Source of the DNA: Allium sativum
Taxonomy: Eukaryota; Streptophyta; Magnoliopsida; Asparagales; Amaryllidaceae
Length of the DNA stretch: 64,000 bases
Reading direction: 5' to 3'
Assembly: GCA_030737875.1 (NCBI GenBank)
Contig: CM060923.1
Span: 37,254,501 to 37,318,500, forward strand
A model generated the notes under the pieces. That model was not told the origin of the DNA and made no database searches. It saw only the letters and a program-made list of their open reading frames with translations. Position numbers and translations under genes: made by a program. Every line of letters begins with the position of its first letter. Position 1 is the first letter of the stretch. This document shows, piece by piece, positions 1 through 9,981 of the stretch.

Positions 1-589
1 ATACTAGTATTAGTGCAGAGAAGTGAAAACTAATTAAGGAGCTTAGCTTAGCCTATATCATTCTGTTTCTTCTGTTAACCTGCTACTCCTGTTACGGCTA
101 TCTCTCATCCAGTTTTATTTACATGTCATGATACTGTTATCTGTTTATATGCTGAAAGTCACTGGACTCACCAGACGTATGTCTGACCTAGTTTGTTTTG
201 CTTCTTTCCTTCTGTCCCCCCCGGTACTCAGGTTGGGAACGTAAGGTCTTGACTTAGATTTCTCTCTACTTGAAGTGCTAGAGTGCTTGAAGTATTTCTT
301 GGCTTTGATTCTACCTTTTTATGGCATTTTCTGTTGGGGATTATGGCTTTAAAATTACGTACTCTGAAGGCTTTTGTACAAGACTGATATTTATGTACTT
401 GAATTCCGATATTGTGGTTTTGAAAGATGTAACCAAACTTACTTCTGTTTCTGTTGTAATAAAGTTATACATTTTTCAAGTACTACTTTATGTATCTGTC
501 TTGTAATATTCTGTTTTGTTTACTTATAATGCTTCATGAAGTTAATGCATTCCCTTTGTGAGTGACATTAACGGACATGGGGTGTTACA
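1..589 (+). mobile_element. 5' LTR of element A1, right-hand part only
   Basis: This stretch matches 5418-6007, the right end of the LTR at 2789-6007, almost base for base, with scattered substitutions and small indels. It ends in TGTTACA directly before a primer-binding site, so it is the end of a 5' LTR whose left part (about 2.6 kb) is outside the window. A short C-run (216-222) lies at the position where other copies of this LTR family carry long G/C runs. Open frames here are short and not conserved between LTR copies, so no gene is called. Confidence 0.92.
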
Positions 590-590
590 C

Positions 591-606
591 TGGGTATCAG
601 AGCTGA
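591..606 (+). other. Primer-binding site of A1 (initiator Met tRNA type)
   Basis: TGGGTATCAGAGCTG follows the LTR end after one base. It is the usual TGGTATCAGAGC site complementary to the 3' end of plant initiator Met tRNA, with one extra G, which would weaken primer pairing. Confidence 0.85.
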
Positions 607-769
607 AGGTTACCAGATTAGATAAAAGTTTTTGAAAACTATTTTCAAAAAGGTTTTAAAAAGGAAGTATTTTCAAAAGTTGAGTTTATTTTGAAAAACA
701 TAATCCCCAAAAGCCATATATCTTTCTTTCGATTCTCCGTTTTGAATCTCTTCCCTTTTTCTTTTCAGC

Positions 770-1666
770 ATGTTTGGGGTACCCGAGATACCCGAGGGCA
801 TACCGATACCAACTTGGTTCCGAAGGTATCTGAAGGCTATGGCCACCGCTGCAGGCCTAGCAGACGTTCCTCCTCCTCCTCCTCCCCCTCCACGTGTTGA
901 TACTTTTTCAAAGATATGCAAAGACTTTCGGGCGATGGGCGGGAAACCTTTTCACGGGTCAGAGACGTTTATTGAAGCTCGAAATTGGCTTAAGGAGGTG
1001 GAAGATTTATTTGGTATCTTCGAGATAGAAGACGGAAGGAAGGTCCAACTAGCTGCTTGGTTAATGAAGAACGAAGCCTCGTTTTGATGGGAGATCACGA
1101 ATGGAGAGCGTCCAGTGGAGACATGGAGGGATTTCATGCATAGGTTTGAGATGAAATTTCTCTCACAAGCAGAAGAGAATTTATACATGGAGAGGTTCTT
1201 AGCATTGAAGCAAGGGAATTTATCAGTAAAGGAGTACGTCAACAAGTTCAACCAATTGGCGAGATTTGGCTTAGACTTGGTGAACACACCTTATAAGAAG
1301 GCCCTGAGATTCGTTAAAGGTTTAAATGAACCGCTACACGGGTTGGCTATGACCCACATTCCTATGGGGGATACCTTCGAGAAATTGGTTGACATGGCAT
1401 TAATGCATGAAGAGGAAGCCAAAAGTGAGAAGAAAGAGGAAAAGATCGAAGGACCACAAAACAAGAAAGCGTGGCCCAAAAAGGAAACACAAAAGAAGGA
1501 TGAAAAGTCTAAAGATAAGAAGGAGAAAAAGTGCTTTACTTGTGGAAGCTTGACTCATCTGAACAAGGATTGCAGAAAGAGGAAGGGCGCTTGCTTCAGC
1601 TGTAGGGAAATGGGACACTTCACTAGGGACTGCCCGAAGAAACGAGGGCAAGGGCAGAGGGCATAA
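770..1666 (+). pseudogene. gag: gag (capsid/nucleocapsid) of A1, broken by one in-frame stop
   Basis: Gag would form the virus-like particle and bind the element's RNA in the cytoplasm. The frame opens at ATG 770, right after a polypyrimidine-AG (CTTTTCAG, 761-768). It shows a proline run, a capsid-like region with the retrotransposon-gag pattern (FLALKQGNLSVKEYVNKF), a lysine/glutamate-rich linker and two CCHC zinc knuckles from about residues 255 and 275 (CFTCGSLTHLNKDC, CFSCREMGHFTRDC). A TGA at 1085-1087 interrupts the frame; reading resumes in the same frame and ends at 1666, so damage is limited to that stop. About 298 codons is normal for a chromovirus gag without pol. The element downstream lacks reverse transcriptase, so even an intact gag could only act with pol supplied in trans. 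Confidence 0.88.
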
Positions 1667-2160
1667 CCTGCTTCTGGAGGGCAGGCGAATTCTCTCGTGG
1701 CTGGTGGATAGAATAGAGATAGGAAAATTTCTGTAGAAGGTTTAATTTCCTTATCTGATTATTGAGTTAAAACTCTTTTTGATTCTGGCATTTTGATTCT
1801 GTAATTGAGACTCTGCACTTTAATACTAGTCTTGTTTCTGATCCCGCTATAGTCTCAAACTCCATAAGGGTTACGACTCATCTCTTCGGGATAAGTTGGG
1901 GTTTGAAGGTATTTGTGTTAAGCGTTAAGTTGACTGTGACGCATACATTTTGGTTTTTGTGGGATATTGCGGGGTTTTATCATGCTTAGTTTCCTAAGAA
2001 TCATTTGATAATTTGATCTATACCAGTAGTCTGTAAGTATCTGAATATTTCTGAAAAGGATAGGGTTTTTTACTCGAAGCGTGAAGTATATTTCTAGTTT
2101 TGACATTGTTTAATGGGATTAATTCTCTGGGTGTCAATCTGATGTTGATTTCGGTCTTCG
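1667..2160 (+). pseudogene. Protease remnant of A1
   Basis: From about 1680 the sequence runs parallel to the protease region of A2 (49830-50350): both share the stretches around TTTTGATTCT, GAATCTCTGCACTT and GATCCCGYTATWGTCTCAAA. Frameshifts and stops are frequent and no catalytic motif survives in frame. Homology to pol ends near 2160; reverse transcriptase, RNase H, integrase and chromodomain are all absent. Confidence 0.7.
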
Positions 2161-2248
2161 GGGTTGATACTTAGGGATTTATTCTCTTAACCGAAGTCTA
2201 ATGGGAACAGAACTTTTGTTTTAATTATACTTGCTTCTATCACTCGGT

Positions 2249-2788
2249 TCAATCCTGTCGATCGAGTCTTCGACCTTTAGGTAGAAACTAATGGGTGTAA
2301 ACATGTGTTTGAGACATGTTATGCTTGATGGTTGCAAGTGGATGCAAGTGGTTGCTCGCGGATGCATACACACACACTAGGCACTAGATCGGCTCAAAAA
2401 TTCTCTCATACTACATATGGAATGTGGGCATTTTTCAATTTTTGTGGATGAAAAATGATTGACTCATCACATGGATGTTGCATTTAATGAATGGCTATGC
2501 ACTAATATAGAAATGATGTGTATCAAATAGGATTCTTGCATACATAATTGGACTCATGACACTAACATAATTCGCATTAAGGAGGTTAACTGGATCAGTA
2601 GACCGTCTGATTTTGCATTAGATAAGAAACATATACACACACTCTGCATATGTTCATACGGCATTAGAAACCTTTTAAGGACAATGGATGCTTGTGGATG
2701 ATGGTTGAGTAGATGGATGATTGGATAGTAGGATACATTCTTCTTAGCTTGGAGATTTCGGGGACGAAATACTTTAAGGAGGGGAAAA
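2249..2788 (+). other. 3' untranslated region and polypurine tract of A1
   Basis: This non-coding spacer matches the reverse complement of 60809-61360, the equivalent spacer of element D: CTTTAGGTAGAAA, TGTAAACATGTGTTTGAGACATGTTATG and TTCGGGGACGAAAT occur in both. It ends in a purine-rich tract (AAGGAGGGGAAAA, 2776-2788), the usual plus-strand primer, directly before the LTR. Confidence 0.8.
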
Positions 2789-3078
2789 TGTAACACCCTG
2801 TAATTTTATAACATTAAAATTCACAAATTAAAGTATACTTAATTTTTAGAAGAAGAATTAAGTGAAATGGGTTGCGCTATTATGTTCGTTTCAAAATTTT
2901 GGGTCAAGATAGACATTTGGTTTGCACAAAACGGATACCTTATGAAGATGTTATTAAGCCTTGAAGTTTGTATGCATATGAGAGAAATATATATATATAT
3001 ATAATTAAATAAATAAATATTCAAAAAAGTTCAAAACAGTGAATCAGGAGGGGGAATAGCCAAACCGCACCACTTTTG

Positions 3079-3240
3079 GAGTCGACCCAAGCCCCGTTGG
3101 GTCGACTGGGGGTCGATCCAGGGTGTTTGACTGTCAACCCATAGGCCGATTCGCCCTAAGGGCTGATGTGGCATCTGAGTGGTCCGGATGGTTTCTGGGT
3201 TAATCTAAGAGCTCTAATCGATCCTAGACATTTATATATA
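3079..3240 (+). promoter_or_regulatory. A1 LTR core promoter: GTCGAC cluster and TATA box
   Basis: GTCGACCC, GGGTCGAC and GGTCGATCC occur within 40 bases (about 3080-3118), and TATATATA lies at 3233-3240. The same arrangement, GTCGAC palindromes 50-200 bases upstream of a TATA box, is present in all six LTRs of this family here. Promoter use is inferred from position and conservation. Confidence 0.6.
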
Positions 3241-4248
3241 CATAGCTAAACCTAAACCCTAATTCATTAACAAAGAGGAATGGTGCCTCCATGCTCCTAA
3301 AACCTAAAGTGACCTAACCTCCACCCTAATCAATCAATTCAAAAGAGAAGATAAAGATAACAAATCAACGCCTACATCAATGGAAAGCTAAATCAACTCC
3401 AGAAAATCAGATCACAGAATCGTTCTTCTCTTTCTTAAACCACGATTTGTGAGTACAGTTATTTTCAGATATGAAATTTAATTATGATCTTGAGATGGGT
3501 ATAAATCTGAATTGGAGATCTATCTTATTCTTGTTTATCAGATCTGTTTTTCTGTGTAATCAATCTTATTCTTGTTTATAAGATCTGTTTTTCTATATAG
3601 ATCTATCTTATTGTAACTATTCTGTATCTCTTCCTTCCTTCTGTTTTATAGCCAGGCTACTACGAGCCTGAGTTAAATCTCATAAGAGATTGACACGCGA
3701 ACGCTAAATTTGTGGAAAATATTGAATGATGCATAATTGGACATAACTAATTTAGGACTAAATTGAGAACACAACATAAGTTGTAATTTAAGATCTAGAT
3801 CTAGGCATACTATATATGACGGTTTATGATTTGGAAGAAGGAGAATTAATGTATGAAAACATATGACTTGTAATTTGGGGACATAATGCATGTTATAATT
3901 CAAGATCTGATTTTGAGGACATAATACATGTTGTAATTTAAGAGCTAGATTTGGGCATGTAAAATGAGGCTTAATTTATGATTAGGCAAGATATGTTAAT
4001 AGAACTTTAGGATATGTTTAAATCTATTAAATTGCCTAATCCGCTAGATCTGTTGGAATTGAATACTGTGATTTGGGTATGTAATCTGTAGGCTCGATCT
4101 AAAATTGAGCAAAACATGTTAATGGAACTTTGAATAATCTGCTGTAACTTGTAAAGAAGTTAATTTGTTGAATTGGCATAATTAATTGTTATTGGCATAA
4201 TCTGTGAATGAAAACTTTAGCTACAAATAAGAATGCTGAGACACGAGG

Positions 4249-4433
4249 TTAGACTCAGTTTGCGGTGGAAGCCTGCCCGGACCCAATCGGCTTAACCAGC
4301 AACCGCAAACTGTCAGTCTAATGTGAGAGTTCGTAGGCATAAGGATGCTTAGACACGAGGTTAGGTCTGGCTTGTGGCAGAAGTCTGTGCGGAACCGCCC
4401 CGCACATCCAGCGGCCACAAGCTATCGACCTAA
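4249..4433 (+). repeat. Paired hairpins in A1 LTR (two 73-nt units)
   Basis: Units 4249-4321 and 4361-4433 each fold into a long stem. The outer arms of unit 1 are TTAGACT/AGTCTAA and of unit 2 TTAGGTC/GACCTAA; middle arms are TTTGCGG/CCGCAAA and GCTTGTGG/CCACAAGC. Unit 2 has a perfect inner stem TGTGCGG/CCGCACA. The arms differ between units by paired, compensating changes. Function unknown. Confidence 0.75.
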
Positions 4434-4589
4434 TGTGAGAGGTCTGTGCATTAATATTTAATTAATGCAAATCTAAGATAAATATGATGCCTAAAACGTG
4501 TTGGGTGGATAGGGTTAAAACAACTGGACTGATGAATCTAATAAACCCGTTTCGTGAATCTGTAGGCCCAATACAAAGTTAGGTAAAAC

Positions 4590-4790
4590 AATCTGTAAGT
4601 CTGTTAATCTGTATATCTGATCCGTTAGTCTGAGAACTTGTTAATCTGTACATCTAATCCGTTAGTCTGAAAACCTGTTAACTTATATGTCTGATCTGAA
4701 AACTAGTTAATCTGAACTTTGTACATCTGAAATCTGTAAACAAGTTCATCTGAAATCTGTTAGTCTGGGGACACAAGGTTAGGAGGGATA
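4590..4790 (+). repeat. Tandem CTGTTAATCTG-type array in A1 LTR
   Basis: Diverged short units built from AATCTGT, GTTAGTCTG and ATCTGATCCGTTAG repeat here. Other LTRs of the family carry GGTTAAGT or GGTTATGT arrays at the corresponding place. Confidence 0.6.
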
Positions 4791-6007
4791 ATTACTTGTG
4801 TCATCTGCTGTTTGGGACCCATATTAGTCAGTAACCCTTTCTGGTATCAAAACTATGACCCAACACTAAGAGGGGTCCGGGCATGCTTACTGAACTAATT
4901 GTAAGAGGTTCACCCTGATAATGGCGAGGGGTGTTGATGGCGCATTCCAACCGGGTCATATGCATGCGTGGATCCGGTCTTCTCTGAGGATGTAAGACAC
5001 CGTGACATCTGTAAATAGGTCTGTGTCTATAGGTTGTCACTTTAGGGAGTGATACACCCTTCTGTGGGGCCGGCACAGGGTATTTATGTATTAGGGAGCC
5101 GATCGCTTGGGGTAGAATTTTGGGTACACTTAGTTCTGTTTATTTCTGTTGGGGTATCGTCTGTTTCTGCTGGGGTGGTAACACCTGTCTGTTTCTATGT
5201 GGTACCGTTTGCAGGGTGGTAAAGGCCCATTACTAGTGTACACCTAACTCTAATATTCTGTTTCCGTAGGGATTACTCTGTTTATGTCTTTGATTTCGTT
5301 CCTGTTTCTGTACCGTCTGTCTCTTTCGGGTGGTAAAGGCCCATTTCTATCATCGTGTTTCTGAAGAGATCATTCTGTTTTCTGTTTAGACAATAGGACA
5401 ACACCTAATTCTGTTATACTAATATTTGTGCAGAGAAGTGAAAACTAAGAAAGTAGCTTAGCTTAGCCTATATCATTCTATGTCTTATGTTAACTTGCTA
5501 CTCCTGTTACGGCTATCTCTCATTCAGTTTTATTTACATGTCATGATACAGTTATCTGTTTATATACTGAAAGTCACTGGACTCACCAGGCGTATGTCTG
5601 ACCTAGTTTGTTTCACCTCTTTTCTTCCATTTCCCCCCAGGTACTCAGGTTGGGAACATAAGGGCTTGACTTAGATTTCTCTATGCTTGAAGTGCTAGAG
5701 TGCTTGAAGTATTGCTTGGCTTTGATTCTACCTATTTATGGCATTTTCTATTGGGGATTATGGCTTTAAAATTACGTACTCTGAAGGGTTTTGTACAAGA
5801 CTGATATTTATGTACTTAAATTCCGATATTGTGGTTTTGAAAGATGTAACCAAACTTATTTCTGTTTCTGCTGTAATAAAGATATAAAATTTTCAAGTAC
5901 TAATTTATGTATCTGTCTTGTAATATTCTTTTCTGTTTACTTATAATGCTTTATGGAAGTTAATACATTCCCTATGTGAGTGACATTAACGGACATGGGG
6001 TGTTACA

Positions 6008-9000
6008 GGTCCTCGCATATCCGGCCGATCTCCAAGTACGTCTGGATGATCACCACTTATCACCTTGTCTTGGGTGTACAACCCAATCAAGACATTAGTA
6101 ATCATACAAAAGATGTGAAGACCTCCAGTCTTCAACCATCGTCTTCATCGTTGACTTATCATTGAATCAGTTATTCAGAATGGGTATAAACCCGGCCTTT
6201 CCGAATAACTCGCGTATATTATAAACAAGTGCTATAAAACACAACATAAGCCTCATTACAATTTTGAATATTCTTTTATTTAAATATTCGTGTCCTTTGG
6301 GAAAGGTTCCCATTAATTTTATCAAAGATAAATTCTTTAAATTTATTCTTTAATCTTCCTTTGGATATTAATTTCAAACCAAATTAAGGTTTGTGCAAAC
6401 TAGTTGGGATTAGCGAACCTTACCGAAGTAATCATTTGTTATATTTCCCAGTCTCAACCAATTCATCCCGTGAAGCAAAACTGGTAATACTTCATATCTA
6501 ACACCATGGTTTATCGGTAAAATTAATTACCACTTCACGTTCAAATCTAATTAAAGATTTAACTATCGCTTGGAGCAAAACTGGTGGTACTCCATTCTCG
6601 ATCATTTCATGAATTTGATAATCTAAATTATCACATTCTCTTCCCGATCTATTTAAAGATTCATTAAAACTCCATTTAGTTTTAATCTCCAAAAATCATT
6701 ACTTAATGATTATTCAAATTCAGGAAATAATTCCTGTCTTTAACTGGGTTAAAGAACTAATGTCATTTAAAACACAGCTCACAATAAACCCAAAATCACA
6801 TTCCATTAATCATGGAATCTTCACGGAAAACAGATCAATATATATAATCGATATCAATTTCCGTATCCGACTAATAATACAAATGGAATAATGACAAAGC
6901 CTTTTTAAATTCCATATATATTAACAGTCTTCCTCCACATAAGCTCATTTCGATAATTATCAAATCGAATTCCATTCAATTCCAATTTAATATATTAAAT
7001 TGGAAAACTTTACTTTGGAAAATTTCCATTAAATCTTAGTTAAAAGATTTATAAATTCCAAATCACATTTCACTGTAAATCGTGTTAAAGAATGAATTCC
7101 ATTAAAAACATAGTTCATGATAAACCCAATTCACATTCCATTTTATTCCAATTATTAAATATAATTGGAAACTCTAACAATCTTAATTAAAAGATTTATT
7201 CTCTTCACACGGGGTTCAAGAACAGTGTTACTGAAGACACCGTTCATGACAAACCTTCTTTTATTCAATTCCAATTAAATATTAATTAATTGTACAATTT
7301 CACTAAATCTTAATAAAAAGATTTATTCTTCCCCCAACCGGGTTTAAGAACGACGTTATTTAAGACACCGTTCATGACAAACCCAAAATCCCATTTGATA
7401 TTAAATACAAGACTCTGAATAGATAATATATCTGCTTATACTCAATATCAAATTCTACAACCAACAAATATCGTATTGGAAATAATGATATAAATATATC
7501 TTTCAAATTTCCATAACAATATCTTTATAATCACGAAATCCAACATTGAAATATTCCGAAGATAATTTCGATTCAAATCCATTCCAATACATATATTGGA
7601 AATCCTGGTTATTTTTAAAACCATTTCATATCCAATTTATTTATTTAAAAATATTGGATTATAATTCTAGTTGATAACTAGTTCATTTTGATAAAAATAC
7701 ATTTTTATCTTTACAAATGTGGAATTTTTATCTCAATTCTTTCCAAATCATTTATTATGATTTTACACATATTATTGATATTTTTAATAATTTTATCAAG
7801 GCCCGTATAGTCGAATTCAATAAATGGTCATCGAACTGCACTTACAACGACCTTTTCCAAATTTGATTTGGACATAATTCCAAATCCAACCATTAGATTT
7901 CAAATCTCTTATATTCGTTGGAAAGCTCTTTTCGATACGAACCCAACGGTTCTAGTTTTAGGAGAATCCGATGGTCAGATCTCCCGTAATATCAATTAGA
8001 AGTCAATGGTTGAAATTCGCGAACTACCGCGGCACGATGCGTTCTACTCAGGCAATTAAATAAACATATTATATATATTTCATCGATTACCATTTAAAAT
8101 GTATTTTGTAAATCATTTTAAATTCGTTTTCAAAATGATTTCAACTTCATATCCAATTTTAAATCAAAATTGAATATTCTATATAATTAATATATAAATG
8201 ATAATATTTTCAAAACATTAGATTTTGAAATCGCTTCCATTTCGATATTCATTATAAAAATGAATAAAATCGATATAAATATCGTTCACGTCTAAATGGC
8301 ATTAATCTAATCAACACGGCTTCATATATTTAAATATTTTCGTGTCCATCCCAAATCGGACATCAAAATCATATTTTGATCCATTACTGAATATTATTTT
8401 AAAATATTAGTTATTTTAAAATATTCATTACTCGTCATTTCTAACTATTCATTAATTTAAAATATTCGTTCTATCCGAATTGGAATCAGACACAGTCAAT
8501 TACCATATAATTTTACTTATATGGATTTCATACACACGTGTACACAACCATAAGCAAACACAGTCAACCATCATCCAGAGTGCAATTTACAACTGTACAA
8601 GCGTTAAAAATAAATAATTAATGCTCATCACAGCCTGTCAACCCATCGATTGACATACAACAAAATATCGAGATTAGTGTATGTCAAATATCATCCCAAC
8701 ACCCGTGTGGGGTTTTCAAACAACACATACTAAACGTTATTTGTGCCGTTGGGAGATGTGTAAAATTTATCGTCCCGATCCATATCAGTCAAATGAGTGT
8801 ACATAAACAAATCGTCCGATTTGTAAATGAATATTTATTTCATTCATATACACGTTAAAAATTATATTTTTAATGATAAAATATTTATTTTGACATATGA
8901 ATAATTTATTATCCTTTTTACATTACAAACACAATCAATTTCCACAACACAATACAATCAAACAAGTCGTCCATGGTCTGTGGACGACGGTGTCAGGAGC

Positions 9001-9413
9001 TACTAAGCCTTGTCTGCATCCTAGTATATATTTAACTGGAAAAATAATTTGAGTGAGAAGTTCTCACCTTTGGGATCCACTCCTCCATGCTTTATTTCTG
9101 AACGGTTCGTATTGGATTTGATTCCAGTTGGTTCCATCGCATTCTGTTTCACACGATTTTTATATTAAAAATCACATTTTTATTCCAACGCTATAAAAAT
9201 TTCATTTTTCTTATGCTATTCATATTAAAAAAAATTATACTGATGTTTATTTTATAAAAATCATATTTTTATAAGTCAGTTTTTTATATAAAAATCATAT
9301 TTTTATTTGTTCACTTTCAATATAAAAATCATATTTTTATTCAATGAAAAATCTTATTTTCCTACAATGAATTTTTTTATTTTTCTAATCTAAGAAATCA
9401 TATTTTCTATTTA
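6008..9413 (-). mobile_element. 3' LTR of element B, incomplete
   Basis: This segment aligns along its length with 11465-14846 of the B 5' LTR, with many substitutions and small indels, so it is the second LTR of the same or a closely related element. It is cut on the left by A1 at 6007/6008 and loses homology at 9413. The part matching 14847-16767, the start of the LTR in its own orientation, is missing, consistent with a deletion spanning the internal region and the LTR start. An AT-rich palindromic repeat (ATAAAAATCATATTTTTAT types) fills about 9160-9420. No coding sequence is seen. Confidence 0.85.
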
Positions 9414-9447
9414 CAATAATTAGTGGGTTAAATTTTCAAATTCATAA

Positions 9448-9492
<45 letters not shown>

Positions 9493-9965
9493 AATCATGT
9501 TTTTGATGCAAATTCACAACAATAAACCTATCTAGTTTTGGTTCTCACACCGGTCAATTGGAAATATATAGAAATCCCACTTTCAAAATTCGAAAATAAA
9601 TACTGACGATGTCGCGACATCACCAGAATTATTCCCGGGCATCTAGAGTGTGATTCTATATCTACCCAATATATTTAAGGCTTCGAATACACGTTGATTA
9701 CGCGTATATTCAAACGTTCATGTACTCAATTGTACAAATTCAATATAAAATAAATATAATCAAATACGTATAATTAGATTGAATTTTTTCAAAACAAAAT
9801 TTGTTTTCATTTTTATTTTAAAAGTAACACTCTTTACACTCATTCTAGGACACTACTGATACCATCTCTAACGAGTCGTCCTTATTGGATATTACTAATC
9901 TAATCTCCGGTGAATTCTTTCGTTCGCTTCTAATATGTCTTCTTCTCGAGCTCTATAAACCAAAG
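9414..9965 (-). mobile_element. Internal remnant of element B
   Basis: About 550 bases remain between the truncated 3' LTR and the primer site. They include an (AT)n run near 9450-9487 and AT-rich leader-like DNA. No gag or pol motif is visible in any frame, so the coding region of B has been deleted. Confidence 0.65.
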
Positions 9966-9977
9966 CTCTGATACCAA
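9966..9977 (-). other. Primer-binding site of B (initiator Met tRNA type)
   Basis: On the minus strand this reads TGGTATCAGAGC, four bases inside the LTR end at 9982. It fixes B's orientation and identifies 9982-16767 as its 5' LTR. Confidence 0.85.
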
Positions 9978-9981
9978 ATAT

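Larger units (their letters stand above)
2789..6007 (+). mobile_element. 3' LTR of element A1 (3219 bp)
   Basis: It begins TGTAACACCC after the polypurine tract and ends GGTGTTACA; 5418-6007 repeats at 1-589. In order it contains GTCGAC motifs (about 3080-3115), a TATA box (3233-3240), a strong splice donor (TTT|GTGAGT, GT at 3449-3450), paired hairpins (4249-4433), a CTGTTAATCTG-type tandem array (about 4590-4790) and the right-end block shared by the whole family. The flank GGTCC (6008-6012) is probably the target duplication, but its partner is outside the window. The insertion site is inside the 3' LTR of B, at the position matching 11464/11465. Confidence 0.92.

Noticed and set aside
3248..3264. 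Telomere-like CTAAACCCTAA
   Set aside because: A single unit in an LTR leader; not an array, at most a telo-box.
4249..4433. Hammerhead ribozyme, as in retrozymes
   Set aside because: The conserved CTGATGA and GAAA core motifs are absent from the paired hairpins.
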